Positions 44,770 to 54,379 are shown, counted from the first letter of the stretch. The stretch: 64,000 nucleotides of DNA from JBBECE01 sp040881985 (GCA_040881985.1 JBBECE010000026.1:29725-93724); one strand, 5' to 3'. Numbers and translations: made by a program. Notes: generated by a model from the sequence alone, not told the origin.

Positions 44770-44943
44770 CCGAAAGGTCCATTTCCCGGTTCGGCGCCAG
44801 AATCAGGCTGTGCCAATTCGGGCCACAGTAGGCGGCGGCGCTTAACACCCGTTTAATCGGATGGCGCAGATTGAACCGGCTTGAGCGGGCCGGGCGGCCC
44901 CGATATGGTCCGCCACAATTCGAGGCCCTTCCGGAGCAAACCG

Positions 44944-46770
44944 ATGCAGACCGAGCCGCACGCTACGGCGAACGAGGCTCCGGCTGCCGAGCCGAATTTG
45001 GGCCTGCTGCCGGAATGGGATCTGAGCGACCTCTATGACGGTCGCGACAGCGCGACGCTGGCGGTCGATCTGGCGCGCTGCGAAGCCGAAACCAAAGCCT
45101 TCGCCCAGACTTACAAGGGCAAGCTCGACGAGTTGGCAAAGCAGGGCGGGCTCGCCAAAGCGGTTATCGGTTACGAGGCGATCTCCGAAGTGATGGGTCG
45201 TATTGGCTCGTTCGCCTATCTGCACTACGCGATGAACACCGCCGACGAGGCGCGTACAAAGTTTCTCGGCGACATGAACGAGAAACTGACCACCTTTTCG
45301 ACACCGCTGATCTTCTTTTCGCTTGAGCTCAATCGTATCGACGATGCGACACTCGACGCCGCCTTTGCCGCCGACGCCACGCTGGCGCGCTACAAGCCGT
45401 GGTTTGTGGAGTTGCGCAAGTCGCGGCCCTACCAGCTTGAGGACCGCGTCGAGGAACTCTTCCACGATAAATCGGTCACCGGCCGTTCGGCCTGGAATCG
45501 CCTCTTCGACGAGACCATGGCAAGCCTAAAATTCCAGGTCGAAGGTAAGGAGCTTTCGCTTGAGCCGACGTTGACCTTGCTCACCGATCGAAACCCGAAA
45601 AAACGCGAAGCGGCATTCGGCGGTCTCACCCGGACACTGAGCAGCCATCGGCGCCTGTTCACCCACATTACCAATGTTCTCGCCAAGGACAAGGAAATCT
45701 CCGATCGTTGGCGCGGCTTCAAGGACGTTGCCGACAGCCGGCACCTCGCCAATTCGGTGGAGCCCGAGGTCGTCGCGGCGCTCTTGGCCGCCGTGCGCGG
45801 CGCCTATCCGCGTCTGTCGCACCGCTACTACAAGATGAAGGCCAGATGGTTCGGCGTGGACCAGCTCAACGCCTGGGACCGCAACGCGCCGCTGCCGGAT
45901 GACGACGACCGCACCTTCGACTGGGAATCGGCGAAGCGGACAGTGCTCGACGCCTATGAACGGTTCTCCCCCAAGCTTGTCGAGGTCGCGAGGCCCTTCT
46001 TCGGCTCCGGCTGGATCGACGCGCCGGTCAGGCCCGGCAAGCAGCCGGGGGCCTTCGCGCATCCGACCGTGCCGAGCGTCCACCCATATTTGATGCTCAA
46101 CTATCTCGGCAAACCGCGCGACGTCATGACCCTGGCCCATGAACTCGGCCACGGGGTGCATCAGCGCCTTGCAGCCGCCCAGGGCCCCTTGCTCGCCGAC
46201 ACGCCGCTGACGCTGGCCGAGACAGCCAGCGTTTTCGGCGAAATGCTCACCTTTCGGTCGATCCTTGCCTCCACCTCCGACAAGCGGCAGCGCTTTGCGC
46301 TCCTCGCCCACAAGGTCGAGGACATGCTCAATACGGTGGTGCGGCAAATCGCCTTCTACACCTTCGAACGTGAGCTCCATACAGCCAGGCGCAACGGCGA
46401 GCTGCGAAGCGAGGAAATCGACAGGATCTGGCTCGAGGTGAGCGCCGAAAGCCTCGGCTCCGGGATTAAGCTCAACGAGGGCTATGAGATCTTTTGGGCC
46501 TATATCCCGCACTTCATTCATTCGCCGTTCTATGTCTATGCCTACGCGTTTGGGGATTGCCTTGTGAATTCGCTGTACGCGCAATATGAGAAGTCGCAGG
46601 AGGGGTTCGTCGAGCGCTATTTCGACATGCTGAAGGCGGGCGGATCGAAACATCATTCGGAACTTCTGGCACCGTTCGGGCTCGATGCGCGCGATCCGCA
46701 GTTCTGGTCGCTCGGCCTCGGCATGATCGAGGGCCTGATCGACGAACTCGAGGCAACGCAGGACGCCTGA
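44944..46770 (+). CDS. pepF: Oligoendopeptidase F (M3 family)
   Basis: The 608-aa cytoplasmic zinc metallopeptidase cleaves oligopeptides of roughly 6-20 residues. The zinc motif is TLAHELGHGVHQ (HExxH, about residue 399) and the third ligand lies in LAETASVFGEML. The N-terminal region LGLLPEWDLSDLYDGRDS and the C-terminal helical part are typical of the PepF/M3B family. ATG 44944 fits the family N-terminus; an in-frame ATG at 44905 is less likely. The small cox subunit gene follows after 25 bases. Confidence 0.93.
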   Translation: MQTEPHATANEAPAAEPNLGLLPEWDLSDLYDGRDSATLAVDLARCEAETKAFAQTYKGKLDELAKQGGLAKAVIGYEAISEVMGRIGSFAYLHYAMNTADEARTKFLGDMNEKLTTFSTPLIFFSLELNRIDDATLDAAFAADATLARYKPWFVELRKSRPYQLEDRVEELFHDKSVTGRSAWNRLFDETMASLKFQVEGKELSLEPTLTLLTDRNPKKREAAFGGLTRTLSSHRRLFTHITNVLAKDKEISDRWRGFKDVADSRHLANSVEPEVVAALLAAVRGAYPRLSHRYYKMKARWFGVDQLNAWDRNAPLPDDDDRTFDWESAKRTVLDAYERFSPKLVEVARPFFGSGWIDAPVRPGKQPGAFAHPTVPSVHPYLMLNYLGKPRDVMTLAHELGHGVHQRLAAAQGPLLADTPLTLAETASVFGEMLTFRSILASTSDKRQRFALLAHKVEDMLNTVVRQIAFYTFERELHTARRNGELRSEEIDRIWLEVSAESLGSGIKLNEGYEIFWAYIPHFIHSPFYVYAYAFGDCLVNSLYAQYEKSQEGFVERYFDMLKAGGSKHHSELLAPFGLDARDPQFWSLGLGMIEGLIDELEATQDA

Positions 46771-46795
46771 GGCGGGCTGCCAAATGGGGAAACAT

Positions 46796-46942
46796 ATGGC
46801 GAGTAAGGACACGACCGCCGATGTCGACGAACATCGACGGACTTTCAGCCTGTTCCTCAGGCTGATCAAATGGTCGGTCGGGCTGATTGCCGTGACGCTT
46901 CTGGCGCTCTTCTTCCTCTTTGTCGGTAATCCCTACACCTGA
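46796..46942 (+). CDS. aa3-type cytochrome c oxidase subunit IV-like small protein
   Basis: The 48-aa protein begins MASKDTTADVDEHRRTF, has one transmembrane helix (IKWSVGLIAVTLLALFFLFV) and ends NPYT. This is the pattern of the bacterial aa3 oxidase subunit IV (COX4_pro_2), a single-helix accessory subunit. It lies between pepF and pntAA, as in rhizobial genomes, far from the main cox operon. ATG has GGGGAAAC upstream as a modest ribosome site. Confidence 0.8.
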   Translation: MASKDTTADVDEHRRTFSLFLRLIKWSVGLIAVTLLALFFLFVGNPYT

Positions 46943-47009
46943 CCGCGGGTCCCTTGCCAGCGCGCCAGCGCTGTGATGAGTGTGCCGCGCCCGCAGTCAA
47001 GGTGAATTC

Positions 47010-48152
47010 ATGAAAATTGCCGTAGCCAGGGAATTCGGGGCGGATGAGCGCCGTGTGGCCGCCACGCCCGAGACGGTGAAACGGTTGGTCAGTCTGGGTG
47101 CGTCGGTCAGCATCGAGACCGGTGCGGGACATGCCTCACGCATCGCCGACGAGGACTACGCCACGGCCGGCGCGACAATCACTGCTTCCGCCGCGGCCGC
47201 GCTCAAGGACGCCGACCTGGTGCTGACGGTCGGGCGACCGGGGGCCAAAGCGCTCGCCGGAATCGGGAAGGGCGCGCTGGTCGCCGGGATGATGGATCCC
47301 TTCGGCCACGAGGCCGAGATCGGCGCGTTGGCTGGAACCGGGGCGAGCGTCTTCAGCATGGAATTAATGCCGCGCATTACCCGCGCCCAGTCGATGGACG
47401 TACTCTCCTCGCAGGCCAACCTCGCCGGCTATCAGGCGGTGATCGAGGCGGCGCAGGCCTATGGACGGGCGCTGCCGATGATGATGACGGCGGCCGGGAC
47501 GGTCCGGCCGGCGCGGGTCTTTGTGATGGGTGCGGGGGTCGCGGGGCTGCAGGCGATTGCGACTGCCCGCCGGCTCGGCGCGATCGTGACGGCGACTGAC
47601 GTGCGCCCGGCGGCCAAGGAGCAGGTCGAAAGCCTCGGGGCGAAATTCATCGCCGTCGAAGACGAGGAATTCAAGCAAGCCGAGACCACCAGCGGCTATG
47701 CCAAGGAAATGTCGAAGGACTATCAGGCCAGGCAGGCGGCGCTCGTCGCGAGCCACATCGCCAGGCAGGACATCGTCGTCACCACTGCGCTCATTCCCGG
47801 CCGGCCGGCGCCGAAGCTCATCTCGAAAGCGATGGTCGAATCGATGGCGCCGGGATCGGTGATCGTCGATCTTGCGGTCGAGCGCGGCGGCAATTGCGAG
47901 CTCTCAGAGCCCGGCAAGGCCGTCGATCGTGGCGGGGTGACGATCCTTGGCTATGCGAACCTCGCCAGCCGGGTCGCGGCGAGCGCCAGCCAGTTCTACG
48001 CGAAGAACCTCCTCGCCTTTGTCGAAACGCTGATCGACAAGCCGCAAAAGGCGTTGGCGATCAACTGGGAGGACGATCTGGTGAAAGCGACGCTGCTGAT
48101 CCGCGACGGCAAGATCGTGCATCCGAACCTTCAGCCCAACGGAGGCAAGTAA
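47010..48152 (+). CDS. pntAA: NAD(P) transhydrogenase alpha subunit, part 1 (NAD-binding domain I)
   Basis: The 380-aa peripheral subunit binds NAD(H). It starts KIAVAREFGADERRVAATPE, the AlaDh/PNT N-terminal domain, and has the Rossmann motif VFVMGAGVAGLQAIATARRLGA (given in part) at about residue 169, then RPAAKEQVESLGAKF and the mobile-loop/closing segment PKLISKAMVESMAPGSVIVD. ATG 47010 follows AAGGTG. The split alpha subunit (AA, AB) is typical of alphaproteobacteria. Its TAA overlaps the ATG of pntAB. Confidence 0.95.
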   Translation: MKIAVAREFGADERRVAATPETVKRLVSLGASVSIETGAGHASRIADEDYATAGATITASAAAALKDADLVLTVGRPGAKALAGIGKGALVAGMMDPFGHEAEIGALAGTGASVFSMELMPRITRAQSMDVLSSQANLAGYQAVIEAAQAYGRALPMMMTAAGTVRPARVFVMGAGVAGLQAIATARRLGAIVTATDVRPAAKEQVESLGAKFIAVEDEEFKQAETTSGYAKEMSKDYQARQAALVASHIARQDIVVTTALIPGRPAPKLISKAMVESMAPGSVIVDLAVERGGNCELSEPGKAVDRGGVTILGYANLASRVAASASQFYAKNLLAFVETLIDKPQKALAINWEDDLVKATLLIRDGKIVHPNLQPNGGK

Positions 48153-48508
48153 TGGAGACAACCGAGCAGCTCGCCGACGCCGCCGGCGCCGCCGCGGCCG
48201 CCGCTTCGGGTGGAGCGATCGACCCCTTCGTCTTTCGCCTGGCGATTTTCGTGCTGGCGATCTTTGTCGGCTATTACGTTGTCTGGAGCGTCACCCCGGC
48301 GCTGCATACCCCGCTGATGAGCGTCACCAACGCCATCTCCTCGGTCATCGTGGTCGGCGCGCTGCTCGCGGTCGGGGTGGGACTGGTCGGGGCCGAGGGT
48401 CCGTCGCGCTGGTTTGGTTTCGTGGCGCTCATCCTTGCCAGCGTCAACATATTCGGCGGTTTCCTCGTCACCCAGCGCATGCTGTCGATGTACCGGAAGA
48501 AGGGTTAG
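48152..48508 (+). CDS. pntAB: NAD(P) transhydrogenase alpha subunit, part 2 (membrane)
   Basis: The 118-aa membrane part of domain II has an Ala-rich N-terminus followed by three to four helices (FVFRLAIFVLAIFVGYYVVW; SSVIVVGALLAVGVGLVG; FGFVALILASVNIFGGFLV). Together with PntB it forms the proton channel of the Si/Re-specific transhydrogenase. It overlaps pntAA by one base and precedes pntB by 7. Confidence 0.94.
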   Translation: METTEQLADAAGAAAAAASGGAIDPFVFRLAIFVLAIFVGYYVVWSVTPALHTPLMSVTNAISSVIVVGALLAVGVGLVGAEGPSRWFGFVALILASVNIFGGFLVTQRMLSMYRKKG

Positions 48509-48515
48509 GCGAGAG

Positions 48516-49919
48516 ATGACAGCCAATATCGCCGCGCTTCTCTATCTCGTCGCGGGCGTCCTTTTCGTTCTGGCGCTCAGGGGATTGTCGAGCCCCGTGC
48601 TCGCCCGCCGCGGTAACCGCTTCGGCATGGTCGGCATGGCGATCGCCGTCGGCACGACGCTGTGGGTCGCCAACCCGTTCGGCGATTGGGTCGCGCTGGC
48701 CCTGATTGTGGTGGGGCTCGCGGTCGGCGGGGGGATCGGCGCGACGATCGCGCGGCGGGTGGCGATGACGGCCATGCCGCAGCTCGTCGCCGCGTTCCAT
48801 TCGCTCGTCGGCATGGCGGCGGTTTTTGTCGCCGCGGCGGCGCTCTACGCCCCGGGTGCCTTCGGAATCGGGGTCCCCGGCGACATCCACGCCTCCAGCC
48901 TGATCGAGATGAGCCTCGGGGTCGCGATAGGCGCCTTTACCTTCACCGGCTCGGTAATCGCCTTCGCCAAGCTCAACGGCAACATGTCGGGCAGGCCGAT
49001 CCTGCTGCCGGCCCGCCATCTCGTCCACGCGGGGCTCGCGGTGCTGCTCGTCTATCTCGCCGTGCAGTTTGCGCTCTCCGCCGAGCCCTGGCTTTTCTGG
49101 GCGATCACCGCGGTGGCGTTCCTCCTCGGCGTCCTGATGATCATCCCGATTGGCGGGGCCGACATGCCGGTTGTTGTCTCTATGCTCAATTCCTATTCGG
49201 GCTGGGCGGCGGCGGGCATCGGCTTCACGCTGGGCAACACCGCGCTCATCATCACCGGCGCGCTGGTCGGCTCGTCGGGCGCGATCCTCAGCTACATCAT
49301 GTGCCGGGCGATGAACCGCTCCTTCATCTCGGTCATCCTTGGCGGTTTCGGCGGCGAGGATACGGCGGCCGGCTCCGGCATCGAGGAGAAGCGGGCGGTG
49401 AAACAAGGCTCGGCCGAGGACGCCGCCTTCATCATCAAGAACGCCGGCAAGGTGATCGTCGTGCCGGGTTATGGCATGGCGGTGGCGCAGGCCCAGCATG
49501 CGGTTCGCGAGATGGCCGACAAGCTCAAGGCCGAAGGCGTCGAGGTCAAATACGCGATCCATCCGGTCGCGGGCCGCATGCCCGGCCACATGAATGTGCT
49601 GCTCGCCGAAGCCAACGTGCCCTATGACGAGGTGTTCGAGCTTGGGGACATCAATTCGGAATTCGCCCAAGCCGACGTCGCCTATGTGATCGGGGCCAAC
49701 GACGTGACCAACCCGGCCGCGAAGACCGACAAGACTTCTCCGATCTATGGCATGCCGGTGCTCGACGTCGAAAACGCGAGAACGGTGCTGTTCGTCAAGC
49801 GCGGCATGAGCGCGGGCTATGCCGGGGTGCAGAACGAGTTGTTTTTCCGCGACAACACGATGATGCTGTTCGGCGACGCCAAGAAAATGACCGAGGATAT
49901 CGTCAAGGCGCTTGGCTGA
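48516..49919 (+). CDS. pntB: NAD(P) transhydrogenase beta subunit
   Basis: The 467-aa subunit has about nine membrane helices (1-280), containing NGNMSGRPILLPARH and IGGADMPVVVSMLNSYSGWA. The C-terminal NADP(H)-binding domain III (about 290-467) shows VPGYGMAVAQAQHAV, HPVAGRMPGHMNVLLAEA and GANDVTNPAAKTDK. The complete pntAA-AB-B operon couples proton import to NADPH formation, which would serve GOGAT and biosynthesis. Confidence 0.96.
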   Translation: MTANIAALLYLVAGVLFVLALRGLSSPVLARRGNRFGMVGMAIAVGTTLWVANPFGDWVALALIVVGLAVGGGIGATIARRVAMTAMPQLVAAFHSLVGMAAVFVAAAALYAPGAFGIGVPGDIHASSLIEMSLGVAIGAFTFTGSVIAFAKLNGNMSGRPILLPARHLVHAGLAVLLVYLAVQFALSAEPWLFWAITAVAFLLGVLMIIPIGGADMPVVVSMLNSYSGWAAAGIGFTLGNTALIITGALVGSSGAILSYIMCRAMNRSFISVILGGFGGEDTAAGSGIEEKRAVKQGSAEDAAFIIKNAGKVIVVPGYGMAVAQAQHAVREMADKLKAEGVEVKYAIHPVAGRMPGHMNVLLAEANVPYDEVFELGDINSEFAQADVAYVIGANDVTNPAAKTDKTSPIYGMPVLDVENARTVLFVKRGMSAGYAGVQNELFFRDNTMMLFGDAKKMTEDIVKALG

Positions 49920-49934
49920 TCGCGGGCTGGCGCG

Positions 49935-50561
49935 ATGAACGCGGAACTTGTCGCAGCCCTGCTGCCATTCTTCGCGGCTTGCATCGCGGTCGAGCTGACC
50001 CCGGGGCCGAACATGGCGTATCTGGCGCTCCTCGGCGCCAACCGGGGGCGCTTTGCGGGCTTTTTCGCAGTCGCGGGCGTGGCGCTCGGATTGCTGACCA
50101 TCGGGCTTCTGGCGGCGAGCGGGGTATCGGCGGTCGTCGAGAGCAACCGGTACGTGTGGGAAGCGCTGCGATGGGCAGGGGTCGCGTATCTCTTGTGGCT
50201 CGCTTACGACACATGGCTGGAATCGCAGCTGCCGGCCGATGATCCGGACCTCGATCTTCCGCTCCTTGTATTCTTCCGGCGCGGGCTCGTCACCAATCTG
50301 CTCAATCCCAAGGCGGCGATCTTCTACGTCACCGTGATGCCGAACTTCACCCAGGCCGGGACCCCGCTCTGGCCGCAAATGGCAATCCTGACGCTGGTCT
50401 ATGTGAGTGCGGCGACGCTGGTCCATTCGGGTATCGTCGTTGTCGCGGCGAGCCTGACGGCGGCATTCGCTCGCGACCATTGGCGGCGGACGCTGGGGAT
50501 CGTCTTTGCCCTGTTGCTCGTTGCGGTCGCCGGCTGGCTCGCGGTCAATACGGCGCGGTAG
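49935..50561 (+). CDS. LysE/RhtB-family amino acid exporter
   Basis: The 208-aa inner-membrane protein has about six helices. The N-terminal family signature CIAVELTPGPNMAYLALLG (residues about 16-34) and RRGLVTNLLNPKAAIFYVTVMP match LysE/RhtB translocators (homoserine/threonine or other amino acid efflux). The substrate is not predictable. It is 15 bases after pntB on the same strand and may be read through from that operon. Confidence 0.87.
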   Translation: MNAELVAALLPFFAACIAVELTPGPNMAYLALLGANRGRFAGFFAVAGVALGLLTIGLLAASGVSAVVESNRYVWEALRWAGVAYLLWLAYDTWLESQLPADDPDLDLPLLVFFRRGLVTNLLNPKAAIFYVTVMPNFTQAGTPLWPQMAILTLVYVSAATLVHSGIVVVAASLTAAFARDHWRRTLGIVFALLLVAVAGWLAVNTAR

Positions 50562-50652
50562 GTCTGGCCCCGGGGAGCGAGGTCCGAAGGGCTTTACAGC
50601 GCGCCGGGAATATGTCCCCCATCGCGCCATCGGAGCGCCGGGGGAGGTGCCG

Positions 50653-52266
50653 ATGAAAAACGTCGGTCGAGAAGACAAGATCGCGACAAGCAATGCCAGC
50701 TCGGCGAGCGCTGGACCCCCGACGCAGCGGCGCCAGGCGATCGTCATCGTTCACGGCCAGGGCAAGCCCCGCCCGATGGGCACGCTCCGGGACTTCGTCA
50801 AGGTTCTGTGGACGCAGGACCGGTCGCTCAAGCTCGCCGACACTGCGATGATGGACCCGGCCGGCAATCCGAGCTGGATCGTGCCGGACGACAAGACCGG
50901 GCTTCTCGACCTCCAACGAATTAGCTGCCCGCCGCTCGCCAGCGGCAGGATCACCGATTTCTTCGAGCTGTATTTCGCCGATATCGTAGGGGCCTCGCCG
51001 CTGCAGAATTTCTGGCGCTGGCTCAACCGGCTCTTGTGGATCGATCCCCACGAAGTGTCCCGGCCAATGCGATTAGGCTGGGTCGCGCTCTGGGTCCTTT
51101 CATTGCTGGCGCTCGCGGCCTTCTGGATCATGGTTCTTTCGGTCGAGCGGCTCGTCCATCTCGATTGGATCGGGGTGCTGCTCGGGGAGGACAATCGGGG
51201 TGCGCTCGGCGCCTTCGCCGCCGGCATTGGCCTCTTTCTGGTCGCCAGCATCCTGGCGCGCGCCACCCGCTTCCAGCGCCTTGTCACCTGGCCGGCGATG
51301 ATCGTGGCGGCGGCGGCGATCGCCTACATCTACAGGGAGTATCCAGTGTTCTGGGCGGCGGCGGTGTTCTTCTTCCTTGCGTCGCTCGGCCAGCGGTATC
51401 TGTTGCCGTATTTCGGGGCGGCGGCGAGTTATCTCGGCGCCGAGGCCGGCACCGTCGGTATCCGTAACCGGGTGCGCGAGCGGGGCCTGTCGCTGCTGCG
51501 GGCGCTGCACGATGACCCTCGCTACGACCGGATTGTGCTGGTCGCGCATTCTCTCGGCGCGGTCCTCGCCTACGACCTGTTGCACTTGCTGTGGTGGCAG
51601 GTGGGCCCGACGGCGGGTAATCCGCCGGGCGAGGAAGCCATTGCAGAATTCAACGCAGTCGACGATTTCATCGCGGCTCACCCGGAAAAAGTCTGGCCGC
51701 CGGAGACGGTCGATGCGTTCCAGCGCTTGCAGGGAGTGGTTTGCGAGGCGTTAAGCCGGCAGCCGTCGCGGCCGCAACCCGGTGATCCGGGTCGCCACTC
51801 CCCGCCGGGCTGGAAGCTGTCGGACTTCGTCTCGCTCGGCTCCCCGCTCGCCAACGCCCAGTTCCTGATCGCCGAGGGCAAGGCGGATTTCGCCCAGCTC
51901 AAGCATGCCTGGATGCTGCCCTGCTCGCCGCCCAACAAGAGCACGAGGTTCAACCGGATGGTCAATACGATCAGGGGGATCGAGGCCGCCCATCACGGGG
52001 CGGTATTTGGCGCTGTCCGCTGGACTAACCTCTACGATCCGTTCCATCCGGTGGCTTTCCTGATCGGAGACCCGGTCGGGGGGCCGGTCGCGGGGCTGGA
52101 GCGGTTCGGGCGCGGTATCGCCGACCGCGCGGTCAGAATGCGGCATGCGGGCTGGGTGCCGCGCTTTTTCACCCACAACTACTATTGGACCGACACCAAC
52201 AGAAATCCGGAGGCACCCGCCGAACAGGTGCGGCTCCTGCGCGAGGCCGTCGGTATCGGGCGGTGA
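50653..52266 (+). CDS. Membrane-anchored lipase-like alpha/beta hydrolase, unrecognised family
   Basis: The 537-aa protein begins with a disordered stretch, then IVIVHGQGKPRPMG (about residue 30), resembling an oxyanion-hole strand. Four hydrophobic spans follow at about 140-255 (LGWVALWVLSLLALAAFWIM; GAFAAGIGLFLVASILA; WPAMIVAAAAIAYIY; FWAAAVFFFLASLG). The nucleophile elbow RIVLVAHSLGAVLAYD is at about 294 and VSLGSPLANAQF at about 395. A late His (DPFHPVAFLIGD) could complete a triad. So a lipase fold appears split by a membrane insert. The Shine-Dalgarno GGGGAGG supports ATG 50653. It is alone between pntB-lysE and DUF992. Function unknown. Confidence 0.65.
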   Translation: MKNVGREDKIATSNASSASAGPPTQRRQAIVIVHGQGKPRPMGTLRDFVKVLWTQDRSLKLADTAMMDPAGNPSWIVPDDKTGLLDLQRISCPPLASGRITDFFELYFADIVGASPLQNFWRWLNRLLWIDPHEVSRPMRLGWVALWVLSLLALAAFWIMVLSVERLVHLDWIGVLLGEDNRGALGAFAAGIGLFLVASILARATRFQRLVTWPAMIVAAAAIAYIYREYPVFWAAAVFFFLASLGQRYLLPYFGAAASYLGAEAGTVGIRNRVRERGLSLLRALHDDPRYDRIVLVAHSLGAVLAYDLLHLLWWQVGPTAGNPPGEEAIAEFNAVDDFIAAHPEKVWPPETVDAFQRLQGVVCEALSRQPSRPQPGDPGRHSPPGWKLSDFVSLGSPLANAQFLIAEGKADFAQLKHAWMLPCSPPNKSTRFNRMVNTIRGIEAAHHGAVFGAVRWTNLYDPFHPVAFLIGDPVGGPVAGLERFGRGIADRAVRMRHAGWVPRFFTHNYYWTDTNRNPEAPAEQVRLLREAVGIGR

Positions 52267-52273
52267 ATCCCGG

Positions 52274-52750
52274 CTAGTTGTTGAGCTCGAGGCTCGCCAC
52301 TCCGACCGCGAAGTTGAGGCCGGTCTGGGCGGTAACGCTCAGCGGCTGCAGCGAAAATGTGTCGCTCGAGCCCCCGATCAGCAGGTTGCCGCCAACCCCG
52401 ACTCCGATCGTCGCCTCGCCACTGACGCCGATATAATCCCCGGCCAGCGCGCCGGGCGAGTAATCGGCGACGGTCGGGGCGAGCACCAGCCAGGCGAGAT
52501 AGCTGCGGCGGGTCATCCCGATATCAAGGCCGAATTTGCGGATAACCCCATGATAAACCTCGCGAGTTCCGACGACGCCGTCGGCGGGGTCGAATTCGCA
52601 GCGGATGTTTTTGCGCGAGCCGAAAATAAAGCCGAAGCCGCCCTCAACGGTGCATTCGAGCAGCCCGATTTCGGTGCGGCGTTCGGCGGCGGCGGCAGTG
52701 CCGGGGATGCCCATCAGGGCGAAAATAGCCAGGAAAATCAACTTCTTCAT
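52274..52750 (-). CDS. DUF992 secreted protein
   Basis: The 158-aa protein has a signal peptide (KKLIFLAIFALMGIPGTAAAA) and the DUF992 pattern: TEIGLLECTVEGGFGFIFGS, two cysteines likely in a disulfide (LLECTV, IRCEF), and a glycine-rich second half (VGVGGNLLIGGSS). Function unknown, widespread in Rhizobiales. It is convergent with the preceding hydrolase gene and upstream of nothing on its strand; purK lies behind it. Confidence 0.85.
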   Translation of the reverse strand: MKKLIFLAIFALMGIPGTAAAAERRTEIGLLECTVEGGFGFIFGSRKNIRCEFDPADGVVGTREVYHGVIRKFGLDIGMTRRSYLAWLVLAPTVADYSPGALAGDYIGVSGEATIGVGVGGNLLIGGSSDTFSLQPLSVTAQTGLNFAVGVASLELNN

Positions 52751-52806
52751 CGTCGTCCTCCAGATTTTGCCCCGGTGCAATCTAGCATGATTTCGTGCCT
52801 TGAAAA

Positions 52807-53895
52807 TCAATGGTTTAGCGGGATGAGGCGGATGGTGTGGCCCATCTTGCGGCCGGGGCGGATTTCGGCTTTTCCATAGACGTGGACGCTAACGCCTTGA
52901 ATTGACGTGGCTTTCAGCACCTCGTCACCGAGGAGATTGCGCATTTCGGCGTCGGCGAAACGGCCGGGATCGCCGAGCGGCCAACCCGCTAAGGCCTTGA
53001 TATGTTGGGTGAATTGGGAGGTGACGGCGGCCGCCTCGGTCCAATGGCCAGAATTGTGGACCCTCGGGGCGAACTCATTGATAAGTAAAGGCTTTTCGGG
53101 TCTGCCGGTGACGAAGAACTCCACACCCAGAACCCCAACATAATCAAGGGCTTGGGCGATGGTCCGCGCGGCGGCGACGGCCGCCTCGGCCACTTCCGGG
53201 CTGACTTTGGCGGGCACAAGGGACGACCTAAGGATATGATTTTCATGGATATTTTCGATGACATCATAGGCGGCGGTGGCGCCGTCGTCGCCCCGCGCCA
53301 GGATCACCGAGACCTCGCGCTCGAAGGGGATAAAGGCTTCAAGAATCGCCGCAGCACCATTCAACCCCTTGAAAATACGCTCTAAATCGTCGCCCGCCCG
53401 GACCATGATTTGCCCCTTGCCGTCATAGCCGAGGCGGCGGGTTTTGAGCACCGCAGGGGAGCCGAGGGCGACAAAAGAAAGCTTCAAAGCGTCAATGGAA
53501 TCAATCGCTTGCCAGGGGGCGACGGGCAGGCCGCACTCCATCAGGAAGCGCTTCTCGAGCAACCTGTCCTGAGATATGCGCAAACTCGACGAACTTCCAC
53601 GCACTTTGCGCGCTATTCCATGAACTTCTGCCATGTCTGCCGGGACGTTTTCGAATTCCCAGGTGATGGCGTCGACGCTCTCGGAAAATCGCGCCAGCGC
53701 CACCATGTCGTCAAACCGTGCGACGGTCTTCAGCGACGCGACCTCGAAAGCGCAAGCGTCGGGCTCGGGCGCATAGATGTGAGCGCGCAGCCCGAGCCGG
53801 TGCGCGGCCATCGCCAGCATCCGGCCGAGCTGACCGCCCCCGAGTATGCCGATGGTCGCCCCGAGCTTGAGCGGAGGCCGCGCCTCAGACGTCAT
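52807..53895 (-). CDS. purK: 5-(carboxyamino)imidazole ribonucleotide synthase
   Basis: The 362-aa ATP-grasp enzyme makes N5-CAIR from AIR, bicarbonate and ATP in purine biosynthesis. The N-terminal IGILGGGQLGRMLAMAAHRLG, the ATP-grasp stretch PAVLKTRRLGYDGKGQ and EFFVTGRPEKPLLINEFAPR plus HNSGHWT are diagnostic. ATG 53893-53895 overlaps the end of purE by 11 bases, as in most purEK operons. A longer frame upstream is a shadow of purE. Confidence 0.95.
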   Translation of the reverse strand: MTSEARPPLKLGATIGILGGGQLGRMLAMAAHRLGLRAHIYAPEPDACAFEVASLKTVARFDDMVALARFSESVDAITWEFENVPADMAEVHGIARKVRGSSSSLRISQDRLLEKRFLMECGLPVAPWQAIDSIDALKLSFVALGSPAVLKTRRLGYDGKGQIMVRAGDDLERIFKGLNGAAAILEAFIPFEREVSVILARGDDGATAAYDVIENIHENHILRSSLVPAKVSPEVAEAAVAAARTIAQALDYVGVLGVEFFVTGRPEKPLLINEFAPRVHNSGHWTEAAAVTSQFTQHIKALAGWPLGDPGRFADAEMRNLLGDEVLKATSIQGVSVHVYGKAEIRPGRKMGHTIRLIPLNH

Positions 53896-54379
53896 CGACC
53901 GGATATTCGGGGACCGCGTCGGACTGGGCGCGGCGATACTCAATGAGCGCCGCGAGCACTTCGCTATCGGCGAGCGAGAGGACGGCGGCGGCGAGGAGCG
54001 CCGCGTTGATCGCGCCGGCCGTCCCGATGGCGAGGGTGCCGACGGGAACCCCGGCCGGCATCTGGACGATCGAGAGAAGCGAATCCTGCCCGCCCATGGC
54101 CTTGGATTCGATCGGCACGCCGAACACCGGCAGCGTCGTCATCGCGGCGATCATGCCGGGCAGATGCGCCGCCCCGCCGGCCCCGGCGATGATCACCTGG
54201 AAGCCGTCGTCGCGGGCCGAGGCGGCGAACTCGTAGAGGCGGTCGGGGGTGCGGTGGGCGGAAACGATCCGCGCCTCGTAGTCGATCTTCAGCTGATCGA
54301 GCGTCTCGGCGGCGGCGCGCATGGTCGGCCAGTCGGACTGCGAGCCCATGACGATGGCGACGGGCGGATTGGCAACCAT
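53885..54379 (-). CDS. purE: N5-carboxyaminoimidazole ribonucleotide mutase
   Basis: The 164-aa class I PurE converts N5-CAIR to CAIR, the product of PurK. VAIVMGSQSDWPTM near the N-terminus, IVSAHRTPDRLYEF with the catalytic His, IAGAGGAAHLPGMIA and GTAGAINAALLA are all present. It is the first gene of purEK. Its leader contains an unusual C-rich/G-rich strand bias (separate entry), and the restriction-modification island begins immediately upstream. Confidence 0.96.
   Translation of the reverse strand: MVANPPVAIVMGSQSDWPTMRAAAETLDQLKIDYEARIVSAHRTPDRLYEFAASARDDGFQVIIAGAGGAAHLPGMIAAMTTLPVFGVPIESKAMGGQDSLLSIVQMPAGVPVGTLAIGTAGAINAALLAAAVLSLADSEVLAALIEYRRAQSDAVPEYPVDDV

Noticed and set aside
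48468..50747. 759-codon frame antisense to pntB and lysE
   Set aside because: Shadow of well-identified genes; Arg/Asp/His-rich with no motif.
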